A stretch of 64,000 bases of DNA from Halovulum dunhuangense (GCF_013093415.1 NZ_JABFBC010000001.1:248001-312000), one strand, 5' to 3'. Shown: positions 49,270 to 60,426, numbered from the stretch's first letter. A program made the numbers and translations. The notes: generated by a model not told the origin, from the sequence alone.

Positions 49270-49764
49270 ATGCATCAGCGACTGAGAACGGCCGGCTTCG
49301 CGATCCTGTGCGCGGCGCTTGCCGGCTGCGGCGGCGGTGACGATGCCGCGCGCGACATGAATATCGAACGCCAGCGCGAGAACCTGCCGACCGCCGGCAT
49401 GGCCGAGCGCGAGTCGTTCCTCAGCCTGTTCACCCCGGTGGACGAAAGCCGCGAGATCAACGTCAACCGCAACCTCTGGCGGGCCTCGCTCGACGTGCTG
49501 TCGATGTTCCCGCTCGAGGCGGCCGATCCCTTCTCGGGCGTCATCTCCACCGGCTGGGGCCGCGTCAACGGCGCCTCCGCACCCTACCGCGCGACGGTCT
49601 ATGTGACGGGCCCCGCGCTCGACGCCCGCTCGCTGCGCGTGGCAGTCTTCCGCCAGTCGGGCGGCAGCGCCGTCGCGGTCAGCGACCAGGTCGCCGCCCA
49701 GATCGAGGACGCCATCCTCACCCGCGCCCGCCAGTTCACCGTGGCGGCGCAGGGCCCGCGCTGA
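49270..49764 (+). CDS. DUF3576 family lipoprotein
   Basis: 164 residues from ATG 49270 (GTG 49267 possible; GGGGAG upstream). Lipoprotein signal peptide with lipobox LAGC, lipidated Cys20. The mature domain [29 protein letters not shown] matches DUF3576, a family of unknown function found directly upstream of leuS-lptE-holA in alphaproteobacteria. The position next to lptE suggests an envelope role. The reading frame extends upstream to 49072 but without ribosome-binding support. Confidence 0.85.
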   Translation: MHQRLRTAGFAILCAALAGCGGGDDAARDMNIERQRENLPTAGMAERESFLSLFTPVDESREINVNRNLWRASLDVLSMFPLEAADPFSGVISTGWGRVNGASAPYRATVYVTGPALDARSLRVAVFRQSGGSAVAVSDQVAAQIEDAILTRARQFTVAAQGPR

Positions 49765-49846
49765 ACCCGGCGCAGGCCCTCCACGACAGTTTCCGCGCCA
49801 CGGGCCCGGCCCGGCTGCGCGCCCGCATGACGGAACCCAAGAACAG

Positions 49847-52423
49847 ATGAGCCGATACAACGCCCGGACGGTCGAACCCAAATGGCAGAAACGCTGGGAA
49901 GAGGCGGACATCTTCGCCGCCCGGCGCGATCCGGAAAAGCCGAAATACTATGTGCTGGAAATGTTCCCCTATCCCTCGGGGCGCATCCATATCGGCCATG
50001 TGCGCAACTACACGATGGGCGACGTGGTCGCGCGCTACAAGTCCGCCAACGGCTTTTCCGTGCTGCACCCGATGGGCTGGGACGCCTTCGGCATGCCGGC
50101 CGAGAATGCCGCCATGGCGCAGAATACCCATCCCGGCACCTGGACCTACAAGAACATCGCGGACATGCGCGGCCAGATGAAGCCGCTCGGCTTTTCCATC
50201 GACTGGAGCCGCGAGTTCGCCACCTGCGACCCGGAATACTACGGCCAGCAGCAGGCGCTGTTCCTCGACATGCTGGAAGCGGGCCTCGTCACCCGGAAAA
50301 GCGCCGTGGTGAACTGGGATCCGGTGGACATGACCGTGCTCGCCAACGAGCAGGTGGAAAACGGGCGCGGCTGGCGCTCGGGCGCGCTGGTGGAACGGCG
50401 TGAACTGACGCAGTGGTTCTTCCGCATCTCCGACTATTCCGAGGAACTTCTGGCGGCCATCGACACGCTGACCGGCTGGCCCGAAAAGGTGCGGCTGATG
50501 CAGTCGAACTGGATCGGCAAGAGCCGCGGCCTGCAATTCGCCTTCACCCTCAAGGACGCGCCGCAGGGTTTCGACCGGCTGGAAGTCTACACCACCCGGC
50601 CCGACACGCTGATGGGCGCAAGCTTCGCCGCCATTTCGCCCGACCACCCGCTGGCCAGGGCGCTGGAAGGCGACCCCGCGATCCGCGCCTTCAACGAGGA
50701 ATGCCGCCGCGTCGGCACCTCCGAAGAGGCGCTGGAAACGGCGGAAAAGCGCGGCATGGACACCGGGCTGAAGGTGGTCCACCCGCTCGACCCGAACTGG
50801 GAACTGCCGGTCTGGATCGCCAACTTCATCCTGATGGACTACGGCACCGGCGCCATCTTCGGCTGCCCGGCCCATGACCAGCGCGACCTCGATTTCGCGC
50901 GGAAATACGGCCTGCCGGTGACCGACGTGTTCCGCGCCCGCGGCTCCGACGCCTCCGTGGCCGACGAGGCATTCGTGCCGCAGAAGTCGGAACCGGTGGT
51001 CTATCTCCGCCCCATCGCCGGCGAGGAGGAAATGACCGGCGAACGCGCGGTCGAGGCCGCCATCGCCCATTGCGAGGCGATTGGCATCGGCCAGGGCGTG
51101 ACCAAGTTCCGCCTCCGCGACTGGGGCATCTCGCGCCAGCGCTACTGGGGCTGCCCGATTCCGGTCGTCCATTGCGATAGCTGCGGGGTCGTGCCCGAGA
51201 AGAAGGAAAACCTCCCCGTGCGCCTGCCCGAGGACGTGAGCTTCGACCGCCCCGGCAATCCGCTCGACCGCCACCCCAGCTGGCGCGACGTGCCATGCCC
51301 CGCCTGCGGCAGGCCCGCCCGGCGCGAGACGGACACGATGGACACCTTCGTGGACAGCTCGTGGTACTACGCCCGCTTCACCGCGCCCCGCGCGACGACG
51401 CCCACCGACCCGGCCGAGGTCGAATACTGGATGAACGTGGACCAGTATATCGGCGGCGTGGAACACGCGATCCTGCACCTGCTCTACTCGCGCTTCTTCG
51501 CCCGCGCGATGCAGAAGACCGGCCACCTACCGCCCAAGGCGGCCGAACCCTTCACCGCGCTCTTCACGCAAGGAATGGTCACGCACGAGACGTATTCCAC
51601 CCCCGGCCCGCACGGCTCGCGCATCTGGCACGCGCCGTCCGACGTGATCCGCACCGAGAAGGGCGCCACGCTGAAGGACGGCACCCTGGTCGAGATCGGG
51701 CCGGTGACCAAGATGTCCAAGTCCAAGAAGAACGTCGTGGACCCCATGGACATCATCGAACAGTACGGCGCCGACACCGCGCGCTGGTTCGTCATGTCCG
51801 ACAGCCCGCCCGAACGCGACGTCGAATGGACCGCCGCCGGCGCCGACGCCGCCTGGAAACACCTTCAGCGCGTCTGGCGGCTGGCCGATGAAATCGGCCA
51901 AAGCGCCGACGATCCCTCCACTCCGGAGGGTGAGGAGGCGCTCGCCCTCCGCCGCCTGACCCACCGCACCATCCGCGACGTGACCGACGGCATCGAGACA
52001 TTTGCCTTCAACAAGTCGGTGGCCAGGCTCTACGAACTGACCAACGCCATCGCCAAGGCCGACGCCGCCCTGCCCGGCATGGCCGCCGCCCGGCGCGAGG
52101 CGATGCTGGCCCTGACCCGCATGATGATGCCCATGACCCCCCACCTGGCCGAGGAAGTCTGGGAACGCCTGGGCCAGCCCGGCCTCGTCTCGCAATCCGC
52201 CTGGCCGCAGGCCGACCCCGCCCTGCTGGTCGAGGACAGCGTCACCCTGCCGATCCAGATCAACGGCAAGCGCCGGGCCGAGATCACCATCCCCGCCGAC
52301 GCCGACCCGAAATCGGTCGAGGCGACGGTGCTGTCGGATCCCAAGGTGCAATCCTACCTTCAGGGCAAGACGCCGCGAAAGCTGATCGTCGTGCCCGGAC
52401 GTATCGTCAATGTGGTGGTCTGA
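49847..52423 (+). CDS. leuS: Leucyl-tRNA synthetase
   Basis: 858 residues, full length. Class I HIGH motif within [11 protein letters not shown] (41-51), an editing CP1 domain with the [10 protein letters not shown] motif, a zinc-like [10 protein letters not shown] insert and the KMSKS loop (TKMSKSKKN, about 621-629). It charges tRNA-Leu in the cytoplasm. The stop overlaps lptE by 14 bases. Confidence 0.98.
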   Translation: MSRYNARTVEPKWQKRWEEADIFAARRDPEKPKYYVLEMFPYPSGRIHIGHVRNYTMGDVVARYKSANGFSVLHPMGWDAFGMPAENAAMAQNTHPGTWTYKNIADMRGQMKPLGFSIDWSREFATCDPEYYGQQQALFLDMLEAGLVTRKSAVVNWDPVDMTVLANEQVENGRGWRSGALVERRELTQWFFRISDYSEELLAAIDTLTGWPEKVRLMQSNWIGKSRGLQFAFTLKDAPQGFDRLEVYTTRPDTLMGASFAAISPDHPLARALEGDPAIRAFNEECRRVGTSEEALETAEKRGMDTGLKVVHPLDPNWELPVWIANFILMDYGTGAIFGCPAHDQRDLDFARKYGLPVTDVFRARGSDASVADEAFVPQKSEPVVYLRPIAGEEEMTGERAVEAAIAHCEAIGIGQGVTKFRLRDWGISRQRYWGCPIPVVHCDSCGVVPEKKENLPVRLPEDVSFDRPGNPLDRHPSWRDVPCPACGRPARRETDTMDTFVDSSWYYARFTAPRATTPTDPAEVEYWMNVDQYIGGVEHAILHLLYSRFFARAMQKTGHLPPKAAEPFTALFTQGMVTHETYSTPGPHGSRIWHAPSDVIRTEKGATLKDGTLVEIGPVTKMSKSKKNVVDPMDIIEQYGADTARWFVMSDSPPERDVEWTAAGADAAWKHLQRVWRLADEIGQSADDPSTPEGEEALALRRLTHRTIRDVTDGIETFAFNKSVARLYELTNAIAKADAALPGMAAARREAMLALTRMMMPMTPHLAEEVWERLGQPGLVSQSAWPQADPALLVEDSVTLPIQINGKRRAEITIPADADPKSVEATVLSDPKVQSYLQGKTPRKLIVVPGRIVNVVV

Positions 52424-52910
52424 GCGCCGCCGCCTGATCCTTGCGGCCGCGGCCCTGCCGGTCCTGGCGGGCTGCGGCTTCACCCCCCTCTACGGCGAAG
52501 GCACGGACGCCCGCGACCTGATGGGGCGCATCGCCGTGGACCCCATCGGCACCGACGCCTTCGGCTTCGCGCTGCGCCAGGCGCTGATCGACCGGCTTGG
52601 CCCCCCTTCCGCCGCCCCCTACCGGCTGAGCGTCGACACCAGCTTCGAGGAGGACGAGCGCGCCATCCGCTCCGACCGCTCTGTCACCCGCTTCAACCTG
52701 ACCGCCACCGCGCGCTTCGCCGTCACCGACAGCCGCACCGGCACCCGGGCGACCGAGGGCATCGAACGCGCCGCCGCCGCCTATTCCGCCACCGCATCGC
52801 CTTTTGCCACCCGCGCCGCCGAGGAAGACGCCCGCGCCCGCATCGCGGCCAGCCTTGCCACCCAGATCGCGCGAAGGCTGCTTGCCACCGCCGGAACCTG
52901 GGCGGAATGA
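52410..52910 (+). CDS. lptE: LPS assembly lipoprotein LptE
   Basis: 166 residues with a lipobox LAGC (lipidated Cys22) followed by GFTPLYG, the standard LptE start. It plugs the LptD barrel that inserts lipopolysaccharide in the outer membrane. ATG 52410 lies inside the end of leuS, and the stop shares ATGA with holA, so leuS-lptE-holA are translationally chained. Confidence 0.9.
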   Translation: MWWSERRRLILAAAALPVLAGCGFTPLYGEGTDARDLMGRIAVDPIGTDAFGFALRQALIDRLGPPSAAPYRLSVDTSFEEDERAIRSDRSVTRFNLTATARFAVTDSRTGTRATEGIERAAAAYSATASPFATRAAEEDARARIAASLATQIARRLLATAGTWAE

Positions 52911-53929
52911 AACTTCCCCCCCGCGACCTGCTCGCCTTCATCCGCAAGCCGGACGCCAGCCGCGCCGGCATCCTGATCTTCGGCCAGGACCCCATGCGCA
53001 TCGCGCTGCGCCGCCAGGATCTTGCCGCCAACCTGGGCGGCCCCCAGGCCGAGTCGGACATGCGCCTCACCCGCCTTTCGCCCTCGGACCTGCGCGGCGA
53101 ACCCTCGCGCCTGTCGGATGCGCTGAAGGAACAGGGCTTCTTCCCCGGCCAGCGGGTCGTCACCCTCGAGGATGCGACCGACGCGCTGGCGAAACCCGTC
53201 ACCGCCGCCCTGGAGGACTGGCGCCCCGGCGATGCCTTCCTGATCGTGACCGCCGGCAACCTCACCCCGCGCTCGGCGCTCCGCAAGCTGTTCGAGAACG
53301 CGCCCAACGCCTATGCCGCCGCCGTCTACGCCGACCCGCCCGGCCGGGACGAGATCGAGGCGACGCTCAACGCCGCCGGCCTCAAGGGCGTCTCGGGCGA
53401 CGCCATGCGCGACCTGACCGCACTCGCCCAGGCGCTCGATCCGGGCGATTTCCGCCAGACCGTCGAACGCCTCGCGCTCTACAAGCACGGCGACCCCGAA
53501 CCGCTGTCGCCCGCCGACATCGCCGCCATCGCCCCCGCCGTGACCGAGGCGGCCGTCGATGACGTCATTGCCGCCGCGGCCGACGGCGAACTGCCGCTGC
53601 TCTGCGCCACGCTGCCCCGGCTGGCCGCGCAGGGCGTGAACCCCACGACGCTGTGCATCGCGCTGCAACGCCATTTCCGCCAGCTTCACGCCGCCGCCAG
53701 CCACCCCGCGGGGGCCGAACAGGCGCTTGCCCGCGCCCGGCCGCCGGTTTTCGGACCGCGCCGGGACCGGATGCTGCGGCAGGCCCGCCACTGGGGCCCG
53801 GCCAAGCTGGAACAGATCCTGCACGAGATCATGGACACCGATCTCTCGCTCCGCTCCTCCCGCCCGGTGCCCGGACAGGCGCTGGTGGAACGGCTGATGA
53901 TGCGCATTGCCATGATCCATTCCCGCTGA
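52907..53929 (+). CDS. holA: DNA polymerase III delta subunit
   Basis: 340 residues, with the N-terminal LLIFGQDPMRIALRR-type nucleotide-fold region of delta and the helical C-terminal domain (LERILHE-type end, KLEQILHEIMDTDLSLRSS). It is the clamp-loader wrench that opens the beta clamp. The gene order lptE-holA is the usual one. ATGA overlap with lptE. Confidence 0.93.
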   Translation: MKLPPRDLLAFIRKPDASRAGILIFGQDPMRIALRRQDLAANLGGPQAESDMRLTRLSPSDLRGEPSRLSDALKEQGFFPGQRVVTLEDATDALAKPVTAALEDWRPGDAFLIVTAGNLTPRSALRKLFENAPNAYAAAVYADPPGRDEIEATLNAAGLKGVSGDAMRDLTALAQALDPGDFRQTVERLALYKHGDPEPLSPADIAAIAPAVTEAAVDDVIAAAADGELPLLCATLPRLAAQGVNPTTLCIALQRHFRQLHAAASHPAGAEQALARARPPVFGPRRDRMLRQARHWGPAKLEQILHEIMDTDLSLRSSRPVPGQALVERLMMRIAMIHSR

Positions 53930-53943
53930 AAGGACACGCGCCC

Positions 53944-54546
53944 ATGTTGAAGCTGATCGGCCACCCCCGTTCCCGCGCGCTGCGCGTCCTCTGGGCGCTC
54001 GAGGAAATGGGCCTGCCCTATGACTACGACCCCGCCCGCCCCGGCGCGCCCGAGGTGGTGGCGCTCAACGGCACCGGCAAGATCCCCGTCCTGCTCACCG
54101 ACGAAGGCCCGATCAGCGATTCGCTGGCGATCCTGACCTTCCTCGCCGACCGCCACGGGCAGCTGACCCATCCCGCCGGCAGCTATGCCCGCGCCCGGCA
54201 GGACAGCATCGCGAACTACATCGTCACGGAACTCGACGCCGCGCTCTGGCTTTACGCCAAGCACAGCTTCGCCCTGCCCGAGGATTGGCGCGTGCCGGAC
54301 GTGAAGCCCACCGCGCAGAAGGAATTCGCCCGCGCGATGGACCACATCGTCGCCTTCAAGGGCGACGCCCCCTTCGTCGCGGGCGAGATCTTCACCATCG
54401 CCGACATCCTGCTCAGCCAGTGCGCGGGCTGGGGCCTTGCCATCCGCATGCAGCTGCCCGGCGGCGATTTCGGCGACTACCTGAAATCCCTGCGCGAGCG
54501 TCCCGCGATGCGCAAGGCCATGCAGATCGTCGCGGACAACGCCTGA
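53944..54546 (+). CDS. Glutathione S-transferase family protein
   Basis: 200 residues. N-terminal thioredoxin-like domain (LIGHPRSRALRVLWALEEMGLPYDY, then GTGKIPVLLTDEGPISDSLAIL with the Pro/Asp-Ser glutathione site) and an all-helical C-terminal domain (FVAGEIFTIADILLSQC). ATG 53944 has AAAGGA upstream, 14 bases after holA. The substrate is unknown; it could belong to the holA transcript. Confidence 0.88.
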   Translation: MLKLIGHPRSRALRVLWALEEMGLPYDYDPARPGAPEVVALNGTGKIPVLLTDEGPISDSLAILTFLADRHGQLTHPAGSYARARQDSIANYIVTELDAALWLYAKHSFALPEDWRVPDVKPTAQKEFARAMDHIVAFKGDAPFVAGEIFTIADILLSQCAGWGLAIRMQLPGGDFGDYLKSLRERPAMRKAMQIVADNA

Positions 54547-54613
54547 AACCGGCCTTTTCCCCCGTTGGCCCCCCCGGTAATGTGCCCCGGCACAAGGCAG
54601 GGGGCAGACGGGC

Positions 54614-57265
54614 GTGACGCAGGCAGCCGAAGCGACGCCGATGATGGCGCAATATCTGGAGATCAAGCAGCGCTATCCCGACGCGCTCCTGTTCTACCGG
54701 ATGGGCGACTTCTACGAGCTGTTCTTTCAGGATGCCGAGGCAGCGGCCGCCGCCCTCGACATAGCACTCACCAAGCGCGGCAAGCATCTCGGGCAGGATA
54801 TCGCCATGTGCGGCGTGCCCCACCATTCGGCCGAGGGCTATCTGCTGACCCTGATCCGCAAGGGGTTCCGCGTCGCGATCTGCGAACAGCTCGAAAGCCC
54901 GGCCGAGGCGAAGAAGCGCGGCTCGAAATCGGTGGTGAAGCGCGATGTCGTGCGCCTCGTGACCCCCGGCACCCTGACCGAGGACAGCCTGCTTCAGGCC
55001 CGCGCGCACAACTACCTTGCCGCCTGGTGCACCGTCCGGGACGAGGCGGCGCTGGCCTGGGCCGACGTGTCCACCGGCGACGTGACCGTGACGCCCGCCA
55101 GCGCCGTGACGCTGGCGCCGCTTCTGGCCCGTGTCGCCCCCAGCGAACTGCTTGTGGCCGACACGGCGGAACCGGACCTGCGCGAGACGGGCACCCAGAT
55201 GGGCGTGACCCTGACCGCGCGCCCCGCGTCCGCCTTCGACAGCGCCGCCAGCGCCGAACGCATTGCCAGCCTCTACCGGGTGGACAGCCCCGACGCCTTC
55301 GGCAGCTTCACCCGCGCCCAGCTGGGCGCGCTGGGCGCGCTGATCGACTACCTGGACCTGACCCAGCGCGGAAAGCTGCCGCTGTTGCGCCCGCCGGTGC
55401 TGGAACGCGCCGGCGGCATCATGCAGATCGACGCCGCGACGCGGGCCAACCTGGAACTGACCCGCTCGCTGTCGGGCAAGCGCGAGGGGGCGCTCCTGTC
55501 CGCGATCGACCGCACCGTGACCGGACCCGGCGCGCGGCTGCTCGAGGCGCGGCTCACCAGCCCCTCGACCGACCTTGCCCAGATCGGCGCGCGGCTGGAT
55601 GCCGTGACCGCCTTCGTCGAGGATCCGGGTCTGGCGTCGGACCTGCGCGAGATGCTGCGCAAGACGCCCGACATGGAACGCGCGCTCAGCCGGATCGGGC
55701 TGGGCCGGGGCGGGCCCCGCGATCTTGCCGCGCTGCGCACCGGCCTCGCCCGGGCCGAGGATATCGCGGCCCGGATGCCCGACACTTGCCATACAGTTGC
55801 CATACGCGAAGCATACGCCGATCTGACGGGTCACGAGGCGCTTCTGGCCCATCTCGAGGCGGCCCTCGTGGCGGAACCCCCGCTGCTGGCCCGCGACGGC
55901 GGAATGATCGCCCCCGGCTATGATCCCGAGCTGGACGACACCCGCAGACTCAGGGACGAAGGGCGCGGCGTGATCGCCGGGTTGCAGGCCGAGTATGCCC
56001 GCCGCGCCGATGTCAACTCCTTGAAGATAAAGCACAATAATGTGCTGGGCTATTTCATCGAAACGCCCGCGACCCATGCCGCGAAGATGATGGCCCCGCC
56101 CTTGTCCGAGGTGTTCATCCACCGCCAGACCACCGCGAACCAGGTCCGCTTCACCACGCTGGAGCTTTCGGAACTCGAAACCCGCATCCTGAACGCGGGC
56201 GGCCACGCACTGGAACTGGAAAAGCGCATCTTCGACCGCCTCTGCGCCGAAGTTCTTGATAACGCACCACGAATCGCCACCACCGCCCGGGCCCTCGCGG
56301 CGCTGGACCTGTTCACGTCGCTTTCCGACCTCGCCATCCAGGAAAACTGGACCCGCCCCCGCATCGACGATACCCGCGCCTTCCACATCACCGGCGGCCG
56401 CCACCCCGTCGTGGAACAGGCGCTCCGCCGCAGCGGCGCCGCCTTCGTCGCCAACGACTGCGACCTGACCGCCGACGGCACCGATGCCCGGCCGGTCTGG
56501 CTGCTGACCGGCCCCAACATGGCGGGGAAATCGACCTTCCTGCGCCAGAATGCCCTGATCGCACTTCTCGCGCAGGCCGGCTGCTACGTCCCGGCCGACG
56601 AGGCGCATATCGGCATCGTGGACCAGCTGTTCAGCCGCGTCGGCGCGGCGGACGACCTGGCGCGGGGGCGGTCCACCTTCATGGTCGAGATGGTCGAGAC
56701 CGCGGCGATCCTGAACCAGGCCGGGCGCAACGCGCTGGTGATCCTGGACGAGATCGGTCGCGGCACGGCGACCTATGACGGGCTGTCCATCGCCTGGGCG
56801 ACGCTGGAGCATCTGCATGATGTGAACCGCTGCCGGACGCTTTTTGCCACGCATTACCATGAGCTTACCGCGCTTGCGGAGAAGCTGGCGGGGCTGCGCA
56901 ACGCGACCGTCGCCGTGCGCGAATGGGAGGGCGAGGTGGTCTTTCTGCACGAGGTGCGGGAAGGCGCGGCCGACCGGTCCTACGGGGTGCAGGTGGCACG
57001 GCTGGCGGGCCTGCCCGATGCGGTCATCGCCCGCGCCCGCACCGTGCTGGAGGCGCTGGAGGAAGGCGACCGCGGCCAGGGCGGCAAGGCGAAGGCGCTG
57101 GTGGACGACCTGCCGCTGTTCAGCGCCGCACCCGCGCCGATGCCGGTCAGGGAGAAGCCGTCGCCGGCGCTGGAGCGGCTGCGGGCGGTCTTGCCCGACG
57201 AGCTGACCCCGCGGGAGGCGCTGGAACTGATCTACGAGTTGAAGGCGATGGACGGGGGCGGCTGA
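54614..57265 (+). CDS. mutS: DNA mismatch repair protein MutS
   Basis: 883 residues. The mismatch-binding Phe motif appears in YRMGDFYELF (about 29-38). The ATPase has Walker A TGPNMAGKST near 633, the STFMVEMVE loop and Walker B VILDEIGRGT. It recognises mispairs and recruits MutL. Start GTG 54614 is favoured because the conserved N-terminus begins soon after. A 7-bp hairpin (57254-57273) straddles the stop codon before the convergent grpE. Confidence 0.97.
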   Translation: MTQAAEATPMMAQYLEIKQRYPDALLFYRMGDFYELFFQDAEAAAAALDIALTKRGKHLGQDIAMCGVPHHSAEGYLLTLIRKGFRVAICEQLESPAEAKKRGSKSVVKRDVVRLVTPGTLTEDSLLQARAHNYLAAWCTVRDEAALAWADVSTGDVTVTPASAVTLAPLLARVAPSELLVADTAEPDLRETGTQMGVTLTARPASAFDSAASAERIASLYRVDSPDAFGSFTRAQLGALGALIDYLDLTQRGKLPLLRPPVLERAGGIMQIDAATRANLELTRSLSGKREGALLSAIDRTVTGPGARLLEARLTSPSTDLAQIGARLDAVTAFVEDPGLASDLREMLRKTPDMERALSRIGLGRGGPRDLAALRTGLARAEDIAARMPDTCHTVAIREAYADLTGHEALLAHLEAALVAEPPLLARDGGMIAPGYDPELDDTRRLRDEGRGVIAGLQAEYARRADVNSLKIKHNNVLGYFIETPATHAAKMMAPPLSEVFIHRQTTANQVRFTTLELSELETRILNAGGHALELEKRIFDRLCAEVLDNAPRIATTARALAALDLFTSLSDLAIQENWTRPRIDDTRAFHITGGRHPVVEQALRRSGAAFVANDCDLTADGTDARPVWLLTGPNMAGKSTFLRQNALIALLAQAGCYVPADEAHIGIVDQLFSRVGAADDLARGRSTFMVEMVETAAILNQAGRNALVILDEIGRGTATYDGLSIAWATLEHLHDVNRCRTLFATHYHELTALAEKLAGLRNATVAVREWEGEVVFLHEVREGAADRSYGVQVARLAGLPDAVIARARTVLEALEEGDRGQGGKAKALVDDLPLFSAAPAPMPVREKPSPALERLRAVLPDELTPREALELIYELKAMDGGG

Positions 57266-57283
57266 GCGCCCCCGGGGACCGGT

Positions 57284-57853
57284 TCAGCCGCCGGAGGAGA
57301 CACCGACCTGCGCGGGACGCAGAAGCCGCTCGCCGATGGTGAAACCGGGCACCATGACCTGGATGATCGCGCCGGCGGGCTGACCCGGCACGGGGGCCTC
57401 GAACATGGCCTGGTGCAGCTTGGGGTCGAACCGGTCGCCGACCTGCGGCTCGATCTTTTCGATCTTGTGCTTGTGGAACGCGCCCAGCAGGTCGCGCTGG
57501 GTCAGCTCGATCCCCTCGACCAGGCCGGCGGCCTGTTCGCGCAACGTCTCGTCGATGGCATCGAGCGCACGGTTCAGGTTGTCGTGCACCGACAGAAGAT
57601 CGCGGGCGAGACGCACACCGCCATAGAGTTCCGCATCGCGGCGGTCGCGATCGGCGCGCTTGCGCAGGTTCTCGGTCTCGGCCAGCGCACGCAGGAGCCG
57701 GTCCTTCAGCTCGTCACGCTCGCTTGCGAGGGCAGCGATCTCGGCCTGGAGGTCGTCATCCTCGGGGGCGGCGTCCGACTCGGCCTGATCTTCGGCGAGT
57801 TGCGACGAAATATCTTCGGGATCGTCCAGCGCGATGTCTTTGTCCTTGGCCAT
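57284..57853 (-). CDS. grpE: GrpE, nucleotide exchange factor of DnaK
   Basis: 189 residues. Acidic N-terminus, a long coiled coil (LQAEIAALASERDELKDRLLRALAETENLRKRADRD) and the C-terminal beta wing with VMVPGFTIGERLLRPAQVGVS. It follows hrcA by 24 bases on the same strand, forming the usual hrcA-grpE heat-shock operon. Confidence 0.96.
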   Translation of the reverse strand: MAKDKDIALDDPEDISSQLAEDQAESDAAPEDDDLQAEIAALASERDELKDRLLRALAETENLRKRADRDRRDAELYGGVRLARDLLSVHDNLNRALDAIDETLREQAAGLVEGIELTQRDLLGAFHKHKIEKIEPQVGDRFDPKLHQAMFEAPVPGQPAGAIIQVMVPGFTIGERLLRPAQVGVSSGG

Positions 57854-57877
57854 TTCCGGTCTTCCAGTTTGTTTCGT

Positions 57878-58951
57878 TCAGCCGTTGCGACGCGATATGA
57901 GCCGCCCGACAAGCTGCGCCGTGTAGTCCACGATCGGCACGATGCGCCCGTAATTCTGCCGGGTCGGACCGATCACGCCGACGGCGCCAACGATTCTGCG
58001 TTCCGCGTTCATATAGGGAGAGACGACCAAAGATGAACCCGAAAGCGAGAAAAGCTTGTTTTCGGACCCGATGAAGACACGCACCCCGTCGCCCTGCTCG
58101 GTCAGGTCGAGAAGCTGCGCCAGGTCGCGCTTGCGCTCGAGATCGTCGAAAAGGCGGCGAATGCGATCGATCTGGGCAGGATCGCCGCTTTCGCCCAGCA
58201 GGTTGGACCGCCCGCGCACGATCAGGCGGGCCTCGTCCATCTCTGTCTCTTCGGTCCAGACGGCGGTGCCGGTTTCGATCAGCGCGGCGGCCAGCGCGTC
58301 AAGTTCGCGCCGGTGCGCCTCGATCTGTTTTTCCACCACGCCACGGATATCGGACAGCGTACGCCCCTCGAGGACGGCGTTCAGGAAATTGGCCGCCTCG
58401 CGCATGGCCGACGGTGTCAGCCCCATGGGCGGCGTGAAGAGGCGGTTCTCGACATTTCCATCGGCGAAGACGAGCACCACCAGCACCCGCTCGGCCGACA
58501 GCGAGACGAATTCCACATGGCGGATCGGCGCTTCGGACTTCGGCGCCAGCACCAGGCTTGCGCCATGGGTCAGGCCCGAAAGCAGCGAGCCGGCACGGTC
58601 GAGCATGGCGCCGAGATCGGGTTCGTTCCCGTCGAGATAGCGCTCTATCTCGGTCCGCTCGTCCATCGAGATCTCGCCCACCTGGAGGAAGCCGTCGAGA
58701 AACAGGCGCAGGCCACGCTGGGTGGGCACGCGCCCGGCGGAGACATGGGGGCTGTCCAGCAGGCCCAGATGTTCGAGATCCTGCATGGTGTTGCGGATCG
58801 TGGCGGGCGACAGCGTTTCGCCAAGACTGCGCGACAGGGTGCGAGAGCCTACCGGCTCTCCGGTATCGAGATAACTCTCCACGAGGGTCTTGAAGATATC
58901 GCGGCTGCGCGCATCGAGCACGAAGCCGTTTTCGTTCCCCTGTCCTTTCAT
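57878..58951 (-). CDS. hrcA: HrcA, heat-shock repressor
   Basis: 357 residues. Winged-helix start DIFKTLVESYLDTGEPVGSRTLSRSLGETLSPATIRNTMQDLEHLGLL, GAF-like middle and C-terminal YMNAERRIVGAVGVIGPTRQNYGRIVPIVDYTAQLVG. It represses chaperonin genes by binding CIRCE elements. No CIRCE inverted repeat was found upstream of this operon. Confidence 0.96.
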   Translation of the reverse strand: MKGQGNENGFVLDARSRDIFKTLVESYLDTGEPVGSRTLSRSLGETLSPATIRNTMQDLEHLGLLDSPHVSAGRVPTQRGLRLFLDGFLQVGEISMDERTEIERYLDGNEPDLGAMLDRAGSLLSGLTHGASLVLAPKSEAPIRHVEFVSLSAERVLVVLVFADGNVENRLFTPPMGLTPSAMREAANFLNAVLEGRTLSDIRGVVEKQIEAHRRELDALAAALIETGTAVWTEETEMDEARLIVRGRSNLLGESGDPAQIDRIRRLFDDLERKRDLAQLLDLTEQGDGVRVFIGSENKLFSLSGSSLVVSPYMNAERRIVGAVGVIGPTRQNYGRIVPIVDYTAQLVGRLISRRNG

Positions 58952-58984
58952 GGCCGGTCTGTACCCCGTGTAACCCTTGCAATG

Positions 58985-59012
58985 ATGTATGAGCCGGGAC
59001 CCCCGCGGTCAA
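58985..59012 (-). promoter_or_regulatory. Candidate promoter of hrcA-grpE
   Basis: On the minus strand, TTGACC (59012-59007) is followed after 16 bases by ATACAT (58990-58985), about 34 bases from the hrcA ATG. It lies in the divergent gap with rph. Sigma-32 elements were not evident. Confidence 0.4.
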
Positions 59013-59099
59013 TCGGCGCCGGGAACGCGGACCCCGCGCCGGGTGGACGCAAGCGGGGAAAGCCGCTATGCGATCCGGCGAATGACAAGGAGAGATCAC

Positions 59100-59813
59100 A
59101 TGCGCCCATCGGGCAGGAACCCGGCCGACCTGCGACCGGTCACGATCGAGACGGGGATCATCAAGCATGCGGCGGGGTCGTGCATGATCCGCTGCGGCGA
59201 CACGCATGTGCTCTGCACTGCCTCGATCGAGCCGCGGGTGCCGCCATTCCTGAAGGGCTCCGGGCTGGGCTGGGTGACGGCGGAATACGGCATGCTGCCC
59301 GCAGCGACCAACACCCGCAACCGGCGCGAGGCGCAGGCGGGCAAGCAGTCGGGCCGCACCCAGGAGATCCAGCGCCTGATCGGCCGCGCGCTGCGTGCCT
59401 GTGTCGACCGGGTGGCGTTGGGCGAACGGCAGATCACCGTCGATTGCGACGTGATCCAGGCCGATGGCGGCACGCGCTGCGCCTCGATCACCGGGGGCTG
59501 GGTGGCGCTGCGGCTGGCGGTCGATGCGCTGCTGAAGACCGGGGATATCCGTACCGATCCGCTGGTCGATCACGTTGCGGCGGTAAGCTGCGGCATCTAT
59601 GGCGGTGTGCCGGTGCTGGACCTGGACTATGCCGAGGACAGCGAAGCCGGGACGGATGCGAATTTCGTGATGACAGGCCGCGGCGGGCTGGTGGAAGTGC
59701 AGGGCTCTGCAGAGGGGGCGCCGTTCAGCCGGGACGAGCTGAACACGCTGATCGACCTTGCCGAGGGTGGTATCCGGGAGCTGGTCGCAGCGCAGAAGGG
59801 CTGCCTTGCCTGA
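59100..59813 (+). CDS. rph: Ribonuclease PH
   Basis: 237 residues from ATG 59100 (AAGGAG upstream; the frame is open before it). It begins [28 protein letters not shown] and includes the RNase PH motifs [19 protein letters not shown] and [20 protein letters not shown]. It trims tRNA 3' ends phosphorolytically. It is first in an rph-rdgB-hemW operon. Confidence 0.97.
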   Translation: MRPSGRNPADLRPVTIETGIIKHAAGSCMIRCGDTHVLCTASIEPRVPPFLKGSGLGWVTAEYGMLPAATNTRNRREAQAGKQSGRTQEIQRLIGRALRACVDRVALGERQITVDCDVIQADGGTRCASITGGWVALRLAVDALLKTGDIRTDPLVDHVAAVSCGIYGGVPVLDLDYAEDSEAGTDANFVMTGRGGLVEVQGSAEGAPFSRDELNTLIDLAEGGIRELVAAQKGCLA

Positions 59814-59814
59814 G

Positions 59815-60426
59815 ATGCTGACGCTCGGTTCGGATACGCTGGTACTGGCGTCGCACAACGCGGGCAAGCTGCGCGAGATCGCCGATCTGCTGGCACCCTT
59901 CGGACTGACCGTGCGTTCGGCTGCGTCCTTCGGGCTGGAGGAACCGGCCGAGACCGAGGACAGTTTCGAGGGCAACGCGCGGATCAAGGCGCATGTGGCG
60001 GCGAAGGGAATCGGCCTGCCCGCGTTGAGCGACGACAGCGGGCTGGAGGTCGAGGCGCTGGATGGTGCGCCGGGCGTCTATACCGCCGACTGGGCGGAAA
60101 CGCCCACGGGCCGCGACTTCGACATGGCGATGGAGAAGCTGTGGCAGCGCGTGCAGGAGACGGGCGCGGCGGACCCGCTTCGGGCGCGGTTTGTCTGTGT
60201 GCTGTGCCTGGCCTGGCCCGACGGCAGCGACAGGATCTACCGTGGCGCGGTCGAGGGGGTGCTGGTCTGGCCCAAACGCGGCGCGCGCGGCTTCGGCTTC
60301 GATCCGATGTTCCAGCCGGTGGGCGAGACCGAGACCTTTGGCGAGATGGACCCGAGCCGAAAGCACGAGATGAGCCACCGGGCGGTGGCCTTCGGCAAGC
60401 TGGTGGCGGATATCCTTGGGCGCTGA
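59815..60426 (+). CDS. rdgB: XTP/dITP diphosphatase (RdgB/HAM1)
   Basis: 203 residues. N-terminal [22 protein letters not shown], the substrate-binding [20 protein letters not shown], and C-terminal [12 protein letters not shown]...[10 protein letters not shown]. It removes non-canonical purine triphosphates. ATG 59815 is one base after the rph stop; TTG 59806, overlapping rph, has a better-placed ribosome-binding site and may be the true start. Confidence 0.95.
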   Translation: MLTLGSDTLVLASHNAGKLREIADLLAPFGLTVRSAASFGLEEPAETEDSFEGNARIKAHVAAKGIGLPALSDDSGLEVEALDGAPGVYTADWAETPTGRDFDMAMEKLWQRVQETGAADPLRARFVCVLCLAWPDGSDRIYRGAVEGVLVWPKRGARGFGFDPMFQPVGETETFGEMDPSRKHEMSHRAVAFGKLVADILGR

